A DNA stretch of 62,351 nt, taken from Zetaproteobacteria bacterium (GTDB taxonomy: Bacteria > Pseudomonadota > Zetaproteobacteria > Mariprofundales > Mariprofundaceae). Positions 54,182 to 62,351 of this stretch are shown in pieces. Position 1 is the stretch's first letter. Every line of letters starts with the position of its first letter. The position numbers and the translations under genes are program-made. A model generated the notes under the pieces. The model had not been told where the DNA came from and did no database searches. It saw only the letters and a program-made list of their open reading frames with translations. The DNA lies in the NCBI GenBank assembly GCA_002753275.1, contig PEAA01000008.1, positions 1 through 62,351 on the forward strand, in the 5' to 3' direction.

Positions 54182-54535
54182 ATGTCATTCAAGATGTATG
54201 CTATTCCCAATTGCAACACGGTCAAAAAAGCACGCGATTGGTTACAAGAAAATCAGCAGGATTATCAATTTTGTGATCTGAAAAAAGGTGTACTCACCCT
54301 TGAACTCCTCCAGGTATGGAGTGCGCAAGTTGGCTGGGAAGTTTTGCTCAACCGCAAGGGGATGACTTGGCGAAAACTGGATGATGCCGCACGCGCGGAT
54401 ATGAATGAAGCCAAAGCCTTGCAACTCATTCTTGCGAAGCCTTCCATCATGAAGCGACCGGTGATTGTTGATGGTGCGGTCATCAAGAGTGTTGGTTTTG
54501 ATGCGACACTGTTTACTGAAACCTATTTTAGATGA
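54182..54535 (+). CDS. ArsC/Spx family protein (YffB-like)
   Basis: A thioredoxin-fold protein of 117 residues. A single N-terminal Cys11 lies in IPNCNTVKKAR, and KRPVIVDG carries the conserved Arg-Pro. Single-Cys members of this type resemble YffB, a possible glutathione-dependent thiol reductase, more than a true arsenate reductase. It overlaps the next gene by four bases. Confidence 0.88.
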   Translation: MSFKMYAIPNCNTVKKARDWLQENQQDYQFCDLKKGVLTLELLQVWSAQVGWEVLLNRKGMTWRKLDDAARADMNEAKALQLILAKPSIMKRPVIVDGAVIKSVGFDATLFTETYFR

Positions 54536-55182
54536 AACATACCAAGGTCACATTCCCAGGGGGGGATGGTCAGCTTGTGGGGTTATTACATCAAGGTGAT
54601 CCACACTTGCCGAGGGTGATCATTTGTCATCCTCATCCGCTCTATGGTGGCACCATGCGCAACAAAGTGGTCTATTGGATCGCGCGACTTTTTGAAGCGC
54701 GTGGGCACACGGTGCTGCGTTTTAACTTTCGTGGTGTGGAGGAGAGTGAAGGGGCATGGGACGAAGGCTTTGGTGAGAGCGATGATGTGATTGCAGCCAT
54801 CGATTTTTTGCAAATATTCCATGAAACGCTGCATGAAATGCAGACCGATAATGGTCGCAGTGATCTATATTGGTTGGCTGGCTTCTCTTTTGGTGCCTTT
54901 GCGGCGTTATCCGCTGCAAGGCAAGATGCACGCATTGAGCGTATGTTTGCCATTGCGCCGGCAGTCAATCTTTGGGACTTTGCATTTGTAGCCCACGAGT
55001 CGCGCCGGATCGATGTGGTTTATGCCGAAGAAGATGAAATTGTTCCCAGTGAATTGTTGCAAGATTGGTTGGCACACCACCCCCATATTCGTGCGCAAAA
55101 AATTGTCGGAGCGGGGCACTTTTTTCCCGATCACAAGGAAGAGATGTGCTCTGCCCTGTGCGACTTTATTGCAACACCTTAA
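54532..55182 (+). CDS. Alpha/beta hydrolase
   Basis: A 216-residue hydrolase. CHPHPLYGGTMRN forms the oxyanion region, the nucleophile elbow is GFSFGAF with Ser, the acid is likely in YAEEDEIVP and the His in GAGHFFPDH. This small family (YtfL/DUF-type dienelactone-hydrolase relatives) has no firm substrate. The 3' end overlaps the convergent M48 gene by 17 bases. Confidence 0.85.
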   Translation: MKHTKVTFPGGDGQLVGLLHQGDPHLPRVIICHPHPLYGGTMRNKVVYWIARLFEARGHTVLRFNFRGVEESEGAWDEGFGESDDVIAAIDFLQIFHETLHEMQTDNGRSDLYWLAGFSFGAFAALSAARQDARIERMFAIAPAVNLWDFAFVAHESRRIDVVYAEEDEIVPSELLQDWLAHHPHIRAQKIVGAGHFFPDHKEEMCSALCDFIATP

Positions 55183-56647
55183 TTAAGGTTCCCTCTGCCG
55201 GTGTTTGCTCAAGATCCATACCATTGAGCGCCGCCAAACGGTCTGCTGTGAATTTTCCAAGGGCATGGTTGTGTTGTGCTGCCAAAGCCTCCCAAGAGTC
55301 GCCACGCTTCCAATTATAGAGTGTCACCATCGGGATTCCGCCCTCTTTGTCTGCATCATAATCACCAAAGCTTTCATGAATTTGATGAAATTGGGGGCGC
55401 CACTTGTCGATCTCATCGCGTTTGCACCAAGTGCGACCAATAAATGCCCGCGGTCCATCCAACCAAATCGTCACATCAATGGCGGCTTTACTCACATGGG
55501 GAGCGCTGGCATCGACATGGGCATGGATATATTCAAAACGGTCATGGGTTCCTGTTTTTACATCATGGATATGGCGTTCAGGATAGAGGCCATGCAAAAT
55601 TTCTGTGAGGCTCTGTTTTTTCTGCAACTCAAGGGTTTGCAGATCAAAATAGACCTCCTCTTTACGCACGCGTGCCGTCAGCGATTGCGGAGTATTTTTA
55701 ATCATCCACGATTGATTGTCAGGAAATTCCAGTTGAAATTGTAGATCGGGATGTAAAAAACGGTTGCCAACCACTGCGCCATCCGCGGGGGAATCATTGA
55801 GCGGATAACCTTTGATTTGTAGTAAAAACTCATCGTGACCAATCAATTTATGGGCTTGATCATTTTGCATGGCAGAGGCTTTTTTGATTGCCTCTTCAAT
55901 GCGTTTTTTGGTTTCAGGATGGCTGGCAAAAGCACCGTGGTACGCTTCAACCTTTTCACCAGCATCCTTTTTCTCTTTTTCTGAAATTTTCTCAATGCGT
56001 TGCAGGGTTTCAAGAAGATGTACGGTTGATTGCACATCGTAACCCGCCGCACCAATATATTTGAGCGAGAGAATATCCGATTGCAACTCTTGTTCACGGC
56101 CAAAGCCAGAGATCACCGCACTGGCAAGCACATCACTCATGTTTCCGGCAACAGGGGGAATGGGAAGAAAGATTGAGGCCGCAGTCATCGCGGTTTGGTA
56201 GCCACGCACTTGCGTATAGCGGGCCACGGCATGGCGGGCAGTGACATGACCCAGCTCATGGCCAATCACGGCTGCTAATTCAGATTCCGAATTGAAACGC
56301 ATCAACAGCCCACGATGGATGAAAATATAACCACCTGGCAGGGCAAAGGCATTAATGGTGGCATCATCGACAACATAAAAACGATAAAAAAGCTCAGGAC
56401 GATCGGTGAATTTGGCTATCTTCTGACCGATGCGATTCACATAACGCGCAAGAGGATCCGTTTCAGGCAAGATGCGTAGCTGTTGGCTCATCTGTTGCGA
56501 TGCTTGTTTTCCCAGTGCCAACTCCTCTTTTTCGCTCATCAGTACAAACTCTGATTTTTTACTGACAGGATTGGTTGCGCAGGCTGAAAGCGCCGTGGCG
56601 ATCATTACAGCGGTCAGGATGGGCTTGATGCGAGAACGGTTTATCAT
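55166..56647 (-). CDS. M48-family metalloprotease lipoprotein (BepA-like)
   Basis: An exported zinc protease of 493 residues. The signal peptide ends in lipobox LSAC with Cys23. The zinc motif is HELGH at 130-134, with a third ligand in GREQELQSD. The C-terminal half (from about 300) is an extra domain ending in a LysM-like segment (RGDSWEALAAQHN). BepA-type proteases act in quality control of outer-membrane proteins. It overlaps the nuclease gene by four bases. Confidence 0.88.
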   Translation of the reverse strand: MINRSRIKPILTAVMIATALSACATNPVSKKSEFVLMSEKEELALGKQASQQMSQQLRILPETDPLARYVNRIGQKIAKFTDRPELFYRFYVVDDATINAFALPGGYIFIHRGLLMRFNSESELAAVIGHELGHVTARHAVARYTQVRGYQTAMTAASIFLPIPPVAGNMSDVLASAVISGFGREQELQSDILSLKYIGAAGYDVQSTVHLLETLQRIEKISEKEKKDAGEKVEAYHGAFASHPETKKRIEEAIKKASAMQNDQAHKLIGHDEFLLQIKGYPLNDSPADGAVVGNRFLHPDLQFQLEFPDNQSWMIKNTPQSLTARVRKEEVYFDLQTLELQKKQSLTEILHGLYPERHIHDVKTGTHDRFEYIHAHVDASAPHVSKAAIDVTIWLDGPRAFIGRTWCKRDEIDKWRPQFHQIHESFGDYDADKEGGIPMVTLYNWKRGDSWEALAAQHNHALGKFTADRLAALNGMDLEQTPAEGTLIKVLQ

Positions 56648-57444
56648 TGGATCATCTCCATATCAAAAGGTGAGTGTAGCGCAAGATAGAGCCCATTTTG
56701 TTGCGAGGCAAAAATTCGACCTCGAAAACGCAGCAACTGCTGTTTAGGCATATTGAAAAAGGGGGCGTCTGGAAAAAGATTGCGGTACTTCTTAGGGATA
56801 CTGACGCGTAGATTGCCCGATCGAAATCCCCAACCACGATCCTCAATCGCTTCAACCCGCCCCTCGATGAGATGAAATTCCCCCACCTGATTGGCATTGA
56901 CTTGTCGGCTCGGAACCATGGCAAAGCGCTCGACACCCCAAATACCGAGACCTTTTTCAATGGCAAAGCGTTCATAAACACGCAGTTGAGTTACATGCTT
57001 AAAATTGGGGGCAAAGGTGTAGATATGTGCCAACCCTTTTTGCAACAACGCTTGATTGACCCAAGTGCCATCGGAGAGATAGACATGCGCAAGCAGACGG
57101 CCATAGATGTCACGGCGCTCTTGATCAAATTCCAAACGCACCATTTTACCATCAACCAACGATTTCAAATAGAGCTTGGCTGATTCACTTAACGGCTCTG
57201 AAGGTTGTTTATCGTGCATCACCTCCGGCGTATTGATGTTAAGCAGACGAACCTTTTCGCCGCTGGTTGTTTTGAAAGTATCGCCATCAAAGACTTGCGC
57301 AACCGTCACCCATTGCTGTTGAGAGACGACAGAGAGGGTGCCGCCGCTGGCCAGGTTTGCACTGAAAAGCAGCAGGCAGATAAGCATGAAACGAGCATAA
57401 AAATATCCTGTGTTCGTTGGGTGAATCATCATCTGTTTGCTCAT
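56644..57444 (-). CDS. Exported thermonuclease (staphylococcal nuclease family)
   Basis: A 266-residue nuclease. An N-terminal hydrophobic segment (about 15-34) is a signal peptide or anchor. The SNase domain runs from about 45-165: VFDGDTF, VRLLNINTPEV and RRDIYGRLLAHVYL hold the calcium and catalytic residues. A second domain of about 85 residues follows. It overlaps its upstream neighbour pyrD by four bases; a role in nucleotide salvage from DNA is possible but inferred. Confidence 0.88.
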   Translation of the reverse strand: MSKQMMIHPTNTGYFYARFMLICLLLFSANLASGGTLSVVSQQQWVTVAQVFDGDTFKTTSGEKVRLLNINTPEVMHDKQPSEPLSESAKLYLKSLVDGKMVRLEFDQERRDIYGRLLAHVYLSDGTWVNQALLQKGLAHIYTFAPNFKHVTQLRVYERFAIEKGLGIWGVERFAMVPSRQVNANQVGEFHLIEGRVEAIEDRGWGFRSGNLRVSIPKKYRNLFPDAPFFNMPKQQLLRFRGRIFASQQNGLYLALHSPFDMEMIQ

Positions 57445-58397
57445 GGTTGCTGAAGCATGCCAACCAAATCTTCATAGCGTGCAATGTCATGGCGTACCAT
57501 GTAGTCCCGCAATCCTTTCAACACTTTTCCGCACAAAAGAGGGTCGTAAAAGAGCCCTGTGCCAAGCCCCAAGGCTTGACTGCCTACCAGCGCGAATTCG
57601 ATCGCATCCTTGGGGGTGGTCAGGCCGCCTTGACCCAGAATGGGGATGTTATGTTTTTGCGCAATGGCACGGGTTTGATGAATTTTCCACAGTGCCACAG
57701 GCTTGACCGCAGGCCCTGATAAACCTCCCGAAATATTACCAATCACCGGGGTTCGTTGTTCAATATCAATCGCCATGCCAACCAAGGTGTTGATGACCGA
57801 CAAACCATCGCTTCCCGCCTCAATGCAGAGCCTTGCGGTTTCGGCAATATCGGCATTGTTGGGCGAAAGTTTGGTAATCAAAGGTTTGGAAGTGGCGGCG
57901 CGCATGGCTGCGACCACTTTTGCCGCCATACATGGATCGTTGCCAAAATGGACGCCACCCTCTTTAACATTGGGGCAGGAGATGTTGATCTCAATCGCGG
58001 TCACGGGAGAGTCATCAAAGATACGCGCCACTTCAGCATATTCATCAAGTGATGAACCATTGGCATTGGCCCAAAATTGGGTTTGATCATGGGGGAGCTT
58101 GGGTAGAATCTCATCGATCACATAGCGGGCGCCGGGATTTTGCAAGCCAATTGCATTGAGCATGCCCGATGGCGTTTCATAAACACGGTGCGGTTTGTTG
58201 CCCATGCGCGGTTCCAGCGTGGTGCCTTTGAGAATCACTGCACCGACATGCGCATGGCTATAGCCTTCAATACGGGTGTATTCATCGCCAAAGCCAACAC
58301 AGCCAGAGAGGAGCACAAGCGGTGTCTGTAGCGTTAGGCCTGCAAAGGTGGTGGATAGATCAGGAGAGGTGGGTTCAAAGAGGGGAGCTGTCATCAT
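57441..58397 (-). CDS. pyrD: Dihydroorotate dehydrogenase, class 1B-like
   Basis: Oxidises dihydroorotate to orotate in pyrimidine synthesis with FMN. The catalytic base is Cys, in NISCPNVKEGG, which marks class 1 rather than the membrane-bound class 2. LSGCVGFGDE, LKGTTLEPRMGN, NAIGLQNPG and a late GQGG are typical of the 1B group. Length is 318 residues. Class 1B normally needs PyrK to pass electrons to NAD+; no pyrK is next to it. Overlaps the SDR gene by four bases. Confidence 0.9.
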   Translation of the reverse strand: MMTAPLFEPTSPDLSTTFAGLTLQTPLVLLSGCVGFGDEYTRIEGYSHAHVGAVILKGTTLEPRMGNKPHRVYETPSGMLNAIGLQNPGARYVIDEILPKLPHDQTQFWANANGSSLDEYAEVARIFDDSPVTAIEINISCPNVKEGGVHFGNDPCMAAKVVAAMRAATSKPLITKLSPNNADIAETARLCIEAGSDGLSVINTLVGMAIDIEQRTPVIGNISGGLSGPAVKPVALWKIHQTRAIAQKHNIPILGQGGLTTPKDAIEFALVGSQALGLGTGLFYDPLLCGKVLKGLRDYMVRHDIARYEDLVGMLQQP

Positions 58398-59140
58398 TTA
58401 AAGGTTTCCGCTTGGAATTGCGTGAGTAGCTCCGCAGCTTGTAGATGTTGGCCACGGTATGCGTTGGCTGTTTCTGAGAGCATATAGATAAATGCGGGGG
58501 CGATCTCCATGGCGACTGGAACGGTATCGGGGGCAAGCCCGGGGTAGGCGCGTTCAAACATCGGTGTACGCATGCGCCCAGGGTTGATGGTATTAAAACG
58601 CATCGCCTTATCGGGGTGTTCATCTTGCCACATCGCCGCCACATAGGGGAGTGCGCGCTTGGCCAGTCCATAGCCGTGCCAGTTGCTTTGATTCTCTGTT
58701 GCCATATCGCAACTGGTAAAAATCACCGATGCTGCGGGGCTGCGTTTGAGTAGGGGAAACATCATCTGCGTTAACAGATTGGGAGCAGTCAAATGAATAT
58801 CAATCATCTCTTGAAACTTCTTCGGCTTCACATATTGCATCGGCGCACAGCGAGTTAAAAAACCAGCGCAATGGACAATACCATCAAGATGGGGGACTTG
58901 ATCTTTGAGTGCTAAAAAGAGTTTGCCATAATCATCCATCTTCAAGAGATTGAAGGGGATACAAAGGCAGCGGCCACCGGCTTGCTCAACACGCTCCTGC
59001 GTCACCGCCAATCCCTCTTCACCGCGTGCGATGGCGATCACATTCGCTTCTGCTTTGCCCAGTAAAGTGGCAATAGCGCGCCCAAGCCCTGATGAGGCAC
59101 CGGTCACAAGAAAAATTTTTCCCTTTAAATCATTTGCCAT
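58394..59140 (-). CDS. Short-chain dehydrogenase/reductase (YciK-like)
   Basis: A 248-residue Rossmann enzyme. The cofactor loop is TGASSGLGRAIA, HCAG is the NNAG-like motif, and Ser (FTSCD), Tyr and Lys (GYGLAKRAL) form the catalytic set. The substrate is unknown; YciK-type proteins are common near basic metabolism genes. TTAGGAG precedes ATG 59140. Two direct repeats lie upstream. Confidence 0.88.
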   Translation of the reverse strand: MANDLKGKIFLVTGASSGLGRAIATLLGKAEANVIAIARGEEGLAVTQERVEQAGGRCLCIPFNLLKMDDYGKLFLALKDQVPHLDGIVHCAGFLTRCAPMQYVKPKKFQEMIDIHLTAPNLLTQMMFPLLKRSPAASVIFTSCDMATENQSNWHGYGLAKRALPYVAAMWQDEHPDKAMRFNTINPGRMRTPMFERAYPGLAPDTVPVAMEIAPAFIYMLSETANAYRGQHLQAAELLTQFQAETFK

Positions 59141-59161
59141 TTTTTTCTCCTAACCTGTTTA

Positions 59162-59190
59162 CTCCGAATGGATATTTGCTCCGAATGGAT
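59162..59190 (-). repeat. Tandem 12-base direct repeat upstream of the SDR gene
   Basis: CTCCGAATGGAT occurs at 59162-59173 and again at 59179-59190, a 17-base period. It lies between darP and the SDR start, 22 bases before the latter, where a regulator could bind. Chance duplication is also possible. Confidence 0.5.
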
Positions 59191-59210
59191 CGTTTTTTTA
59201 TGCATGACCA

Positions 59211-59777
59211 TCACTGATTTGAGATGGTCTCGCGTATATATTTGAAAATTAAGCGTGCCGCACGCGATGGCTTTTCTTGGGCAAGGTCTCGGTTAGCTTG
59301 CCGCACCCATTCGCGCAATTGTTGACGGCTCGCCAATGGATATTCATCAATAAACTGTTGAATGGCGATATCGCCATCGTTGATTAAACGGTCGCGCCAT
59401 TTTTCTATCATGTGAAAATGTTTGGTACGCGCCAGTTCATCTTTTTCAAGATGATTGACCACCGCTGCTACGGCGCTGCTATCCATGGCACGCAGAATTT
59501 TACCCAGCAATTTCATTTGCCGTTTTTTAGCCACATGGTGGTGGATGCGATCAGACTCTTCGAGCGCTTTGAGGAGTTCGCCACTTAAAGGTAACATTTT
59601 TCGCTCAGAAGGTTTCATCTCAAGCAACTTTTTACCGAGATCTGTTTGTGCTTCCGCTTCGCGTTTCAGCTGCGATTTACTGGGAGGTAGATCTTCATCG
59701 ATGACGGTTTCATCGAGTTCAGCGACGATAAGCATGCGGTTTTTTCGTTTTTCATGAGGGGATTCATCATAAGCCAT
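59211..59777 (-). CDS. darP: Ribosome biogenesis factor DarP (YjgA, DUF615)
   Basis: A 188-residue, highly charged helical protein. The family signatures PPSKSQLKREAEA near residue 32 and EYPLASRQQLREWVRQA near 145 are clear. DarP assists late 50S subunit assembly. It probably begins its own transcript, since the upstream 200 bases (59778-59976) are a divergent gap with the HPP gene and show no other gene. Confidence 0.92.
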   Translation of the reverse strand: MAYDESPHEKRKNRMLIVAELDETVIDEDLPPSKSQLKREAEAQTDLGKKLLEMKPSERKMLPLSGELLKALEESDRIHHHVAKKRQMKLLGKILRAMDSSAVAAVVNHLEKDELARTKHFHMIEKWRDRLINDGDIAIQQFIDEYPLASRQQLREWVRQANRDLAQEKPSRAARLIFKYIRETISNQ

Positions 59778-59976
59778 GGGCGTAACCTAACCAAGATCTC
59801 GGTCGCTTGTTAGTCCTAATTTTACGGTTGTTCTTGCACATATAGCCATTAAAGCATGATACCCTTCATTGTAAATTTTCCAATGAAAAATCATCACCAT
59901 CGTTGCACTTAAATTTTCTAGGTTGATTTGATTGATTGCAGATATATCTTTTGTTGTTTCATAGGAGTGCGCATTG

Positions 59977-60534
59977 ATGGTTAAAAAGATTCTACATCGT
60001 ATGTCTGGCAACAAAGGGGCACTCGCTCCGCGTAAACCGTGGTCCAAAATCGCGTGGTCATGGCTGGGTGCATTTTTAGGCATCTATTGTGTCTCTTGGC
60101 TGATGCAGGTGATTTACCTGGATCAATTTGATGCCATCTTGATCATTAGCTCTTTTGGTGCCACTGCCGTGTTGTTGTATGGGGCGCCACAAGCAGATTT
60201 TTCGCAACCGCGCAGTTTAATAGGTGGCCATCTGGTATCTGCGTGGATCGGGGTGACGCTTTACCAACTGTTGATGGGAAGTGATGTGGCTTTGCTCGCG
60301 GCACTCTCCGTCTCGATTTCGATTGTAGCGATGCACTTCACACGCACCATGCACCCCCCTGGCGGAGCCACCGCAATGATTGCTGCCATCGGTGGAGACG
60401 CTATTCATCAACTGGGCTACTGGTATCTTCTCGCACCTGTTGGGGTTGGGGTCTTGGTCATGCTGCTGGTCGCTCTGTTAAGCAATAATCTATCCGCCAA
60501 TCCCAAACGGCACTATCCGATCTACTGGTGGTAG
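59977..60534 (+). CDS. HPP-family membrane protein
   Basis: An integral membrane protein of 185 residues with four or five helices (about 28-46, 52-70, 85-105, 110-125, 150-170). The family motif HPPGGATA lies near 128. HPP proteins are linked to nitrite transport in plants and cyanobacteria; the substrate here is unknown. The start is ATG 59977 with TAGGAGTG upstream; TTG 59974 is the alternative. It is the last core gene before the accessory segment. Confidence 0.88.
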   Translation: MVKKILHRMSGNKGALAPRKPWSKIAWSWLGAFLGIYCVSWLMQVIYLDQFDAILIISSFGATAVLLYGAPQADFSQPRSLIGGHLVSAWIGVTLYQLLMGSDVALLAALSVSISIVAMHFTRTMHPPGGATAMIAAIGGDAIHQLGYWYLLAPVGVGVLVMLLVALLSNNLSANPKRHYPIYWW

Positions 60535-60603
60535 GAGCGATCCTTCACTGCCCTGATAGTAAGAGGTATTCTCTTCTTGCTCGTTATTAGTTGCGTCATT
60601 CAT
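60490..60603 (-). CDS. Possible 37-residue frame at the core/accessory junction
   Basis: ATG 60603 has GGAAGGTGG just upstream and follows the type ISP gene on the same strand, 32 bases after its stop. The frame starts MNDATNNEQEEN and reads for 37 codons, but its last part is antisense to the end of the HPP gene. It may be the surviving 5' end of a gene cut when the accessory segment joined here. Not recognised; weakly supported. Confidence 0.25.
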   Translation of the reverse strand: MNDATNNEQEENTSYYQGSEGSLLPPVDRIVPFGIGG

Positions 60604-60635
60604 GTGCCACCTTCCAATAGCATCGCTTACCCCTA

Positions 60636-62243
60636 TTAAATATCCATCTTCGGCAATGCCTTCACAATCTTTATCGTTTCGAGGCTGACAGTGATGACAC
60701 GCAAAAGCAGTTCGAGCGGATAGCGCGGATTGTTCATCGTTTCGATGGCCCAATCGTTTGCATCATTCTCGATGCCGCTGGCCTTATCAGTCTTCACGCA
60801 TTGGCGCTCCATCACCCAATCAATGGCTGATTTGCCATTGACGACATACTCGTATGCCTCTTCAGGGATGCCGGAAACCGTGATGCGCGAGTTGTATTGA
60901 ATGGTGGAGAGGTCATTCACGTTTTTGCCATCGACCTTCTTCTTGCCGTATTTCATTTTTAGCACGCGATAGGCCTCTGGTGCCAACTTGCCATCATCGC
61001 CTTCAACCTTGGCCGGGAACATATCGACGGTTTCATAGTTGAGGTGAAGCGTAGCCAGGTCGCGGCCCGCTTTTGAGAAAGCCCAGAAATCAGCAGACTT
61101 TTTCACACAAGGAATGCGTGGCAACTCTTTGCTGAGGTTGTCGGCATAACGTTCTCGATAATCTGGCGAGTGGAGTAGGCCGTAGATGTAGTAGAATACA
61201 TCCTCCTTGCTAATTTCTTCGGATGGATAGGCCTGCTGGAAATGCGCCAGGCCTTCATCGGTCATCGCATCGCGACGATTGCGTGTTGAGCCACTGTTGC
61301 CAGCGCCAAACAGAGAGGGCTGCTCTCCCGCTTCTTCTTGTGCTTCCTCGTAGAGATAGAGGGGGAAGCATTGGCCCTTTTCAATATTATCCAGACAGGG
61401 AAGAGCATCCGAAATCAGTGTTGAAAACGCACGCGACCCAACACCGCTCACACAAATCACCAAGTTCTTCGCGCTCGCATCTGGAAATATCTTTGGCATT
61501 GAATAGAAACTGTGATTAAAAGTCTTTCCACCATAGTGCCACATCTTTGTGAATGGGCGATAGATAGATGGTCTAATGGTATCTTCCTCAAAACATTCTT
61601 GAATCAACTTGGCAAATCTCGCTTGCCAGTTGCCTCCACCCCAACTGATACGGCTGGTATCTTTTTCAACGAAAGCCTGAACACCTACAGGCTCTCCACC
61701 CTTTTCAAGGTAATCGTCATACCGGCTGATTTCACTGTTATAGAACGAAATCATCCCTTTACAATTTTCAATCAAAGTATTCTGGGAGTAGTTATAGACC
61801 CAAGCATCTCGGTTTGAAACCACACCATTGGAAAACATTTCAAACAATAGCGGTTCAGCAGGCTTTTTCTTTGAGCCAATCAGAATATGCTCTCCGAAAC
61901 TGTCATCGCGCTGATTCAGCCAGTCTCCGTGCGCATCGGGAACAATAGTTGTCCAACTATCGGACTCAGTGATGCCTTCAATGCTTACAAACTGTTCAAT
62001 CTTCTTCAGCTTCTCTTCACGGGTGAAATAGTCGCCAATGTCGTGGAAGAAAATCTGACCCCGTTTCTTCGTCTCAGGGTTCTTCACCAGAATAGAGATG
62101 GCAATCGGAGCACGGCTGCCACTGCCAAAGAGTTTTCCACCTTCCTTACGGGACAGTTCGCCTGAGGTTCGTTGATTGCCCCTTAGGTGGAACACATAAA
62201 TGTCGGAGAACTCATCCGCCAGACACTTTCTACACCACCCCAA
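60636..62243 (-). pseudogene. C-terminal part of a type ISP restriction-modification enzyme (5' truncated)
   Basis: Type ISP enzymes (LlaGI, LlaBIII) are single chains of about 1,600 residues: nuclease, helicase, coupler, N6-adenine methyltransferase, specificity domain. Only about 530 C-terminal residues remain. YVFHLRGNQRTSGELSRKEG and FGSGSRAPIAISILVKNP belong to the end of the methyltransferase, and the rest (SIYRPFTKMWHYG, PEDVFYYIYGLLHS-like EDVFYYIYGLLHSPDYR) to the target-recognition part. Family sequence should continue upstream of RKCLADEFS, but an IS end lies there, and the first residues (MGWC) are read from the element. No enzyme activity is expected. Confidence 0.8.
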
Positions 62244-62351
62244 AGTGTCAAGACACCTTTTTCTAAATTCTTATTCTCTTTTTTCACGCCGCTTTTTTCA
62301 CTTCGTTTTGACTCAACATGCTCTCCTGATAGACATCCATCGGTTTCTTAT
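62231..62351. mobile_element. IS3-family insertion sequence end (IS2-like terminus), partial
   Basis: From 62231 the sequence reads TACACCACCCCAAAGTGTC and then AAGACACC, which resembles IS3-family ends (T-A start, CCCC block, then GACA), most like IS2 by memory. It lies just behind a transposase C-terminus, and it interrupts the type ISP gene at 62231. GACACTTT (62222-62229) and AAAGTGTC (62242-62249) also make an inverted repeat across the junction. The other end lies outside the window. Confidence 0.6.
62284..62351 (-). CDS. C-terminal tail of an IS3-type transposase (OrfB), runs off the window
   Basis: The frame enters from the window end and stops at 62284. Its 21 visible residues start KKPMDVYQESMLS, similar to the 'YKTPxEVYxxSL' tail after the catalytic Glu of IS3-family OrfB. 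It is 53 bases from the inferred IS end, normal for the family. Only the tail can be read, so the assignment rests on motif and context. Confidence 0.55.
   Translation of the reverse strand, partial: KKPMDVYQESMLSQNEVKKAA

Noticed and set aside
55205-55744. A 179-codon plus-strand frame
   Set aside because: Antisense to the M48 lipoprotein gene.
1-62351. tRNA, rRNA or CRISPR array
   Set aside because: No cloverleaf, rRNA-like sequence or regularly spaced direct repeats were seen in any gap.

Overview
The window is a stretch of chromosome from a Gram-negative bacterium, almost certainly of the Pseudomonadota. Outer-membrane machinery (LptG, a LolC/E permease with LolD, TolC, OmpA-type lipoproteins, AmgK), IHF alpha, HflKC and cytochrome bd with CydX all point that way. 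The genus cannot be named from the sequence. The gene set (NAD-linked hydrogenase, sulfide:quinone oxidoreductase, bd oxidase) suggests a microaerobic or facultative chemolithotroph; a gammaproteobacterium or an early-branching proteobacterium is possible.

Region 1 (1-12.5 kb) is one plus-strand hydrogenase operon with almost every junction overlapping: hypA-B-C-D-E-F for NiFe(CN)2CO assembly, then hoxF-U-Y-H for a soluble NAD+-reducing group 3d [NiFe] hydrogenase, then its protease hoxW. It runs on without a visible break into a hexose-6-phosphate mutarotase, an unrecognised 145-residue protein and purT, ending at a strong hairpin. HypF is a short form holding only the carbamoyltransferase (Kae1-like) domain.

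Region 2 (12.5-21.5 kb) has an OmpA-type lipoprotein with a small exported partner on the minus strand, a 510-base gap with a striking multi-hairpin repeat, and a four-gene plus-strand unit: a TPR-sulfotransferase followed by a complete type I secretion system (TolC, LapB-like ABC transporter, HlyD). This is the most interesting locus, because the gene content resembles Xanthomonas raxSTAB, which sulfates and secretes a peptide. No substrate gene is present.

Region 3 (21.5-41.6 kb) is mostly housekeeping: truncated haemoglobin, hemA-prfA-prmC; on the minus strand hflK-hflC-DUF2065-mutM-argS-SPOR protein-amgK; lptG; on the minus strand radA-cvpA-purF-suhB; and def-fmt-rsmB-mnmA.

Region 4 (41.6-46.5 kb) is respiratory: a sulfide:quinone oxidoreductase with an unlisted 54-residue downstream gene, divergent from cydP-cydA-cydB-cydX. 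Together they can pass electrons from sulfide through quinol to a sulfide-tolerant, high-affinity oxidase.

Region 5 (46.5-60.5 kb) holds ndk, lysS, a CBS protein coupled to an ArsB/NhaD-type transporter, lolC/E-lolD (ending inside a second copy of the repeat), ihfA-merR-RibD_C, an ArsC/Spx protein and an alpha/beta hydrolase. On the minus strand it holds an M48 lipoprotein, a thermonuclease, a class 1B dihydroorotate dehydrogenase, an SDR and darP. An HPP-family membrane protein follows on the plus strand.

Region 6 (60.5 kb to the end) is accessory: the C-terminal third of a type ISP restriction-modification enzyme, apparently cut at its 5' side by an IS3-family element that runs off the window. 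No rRNA, tRNA or CRISPR array was seen.
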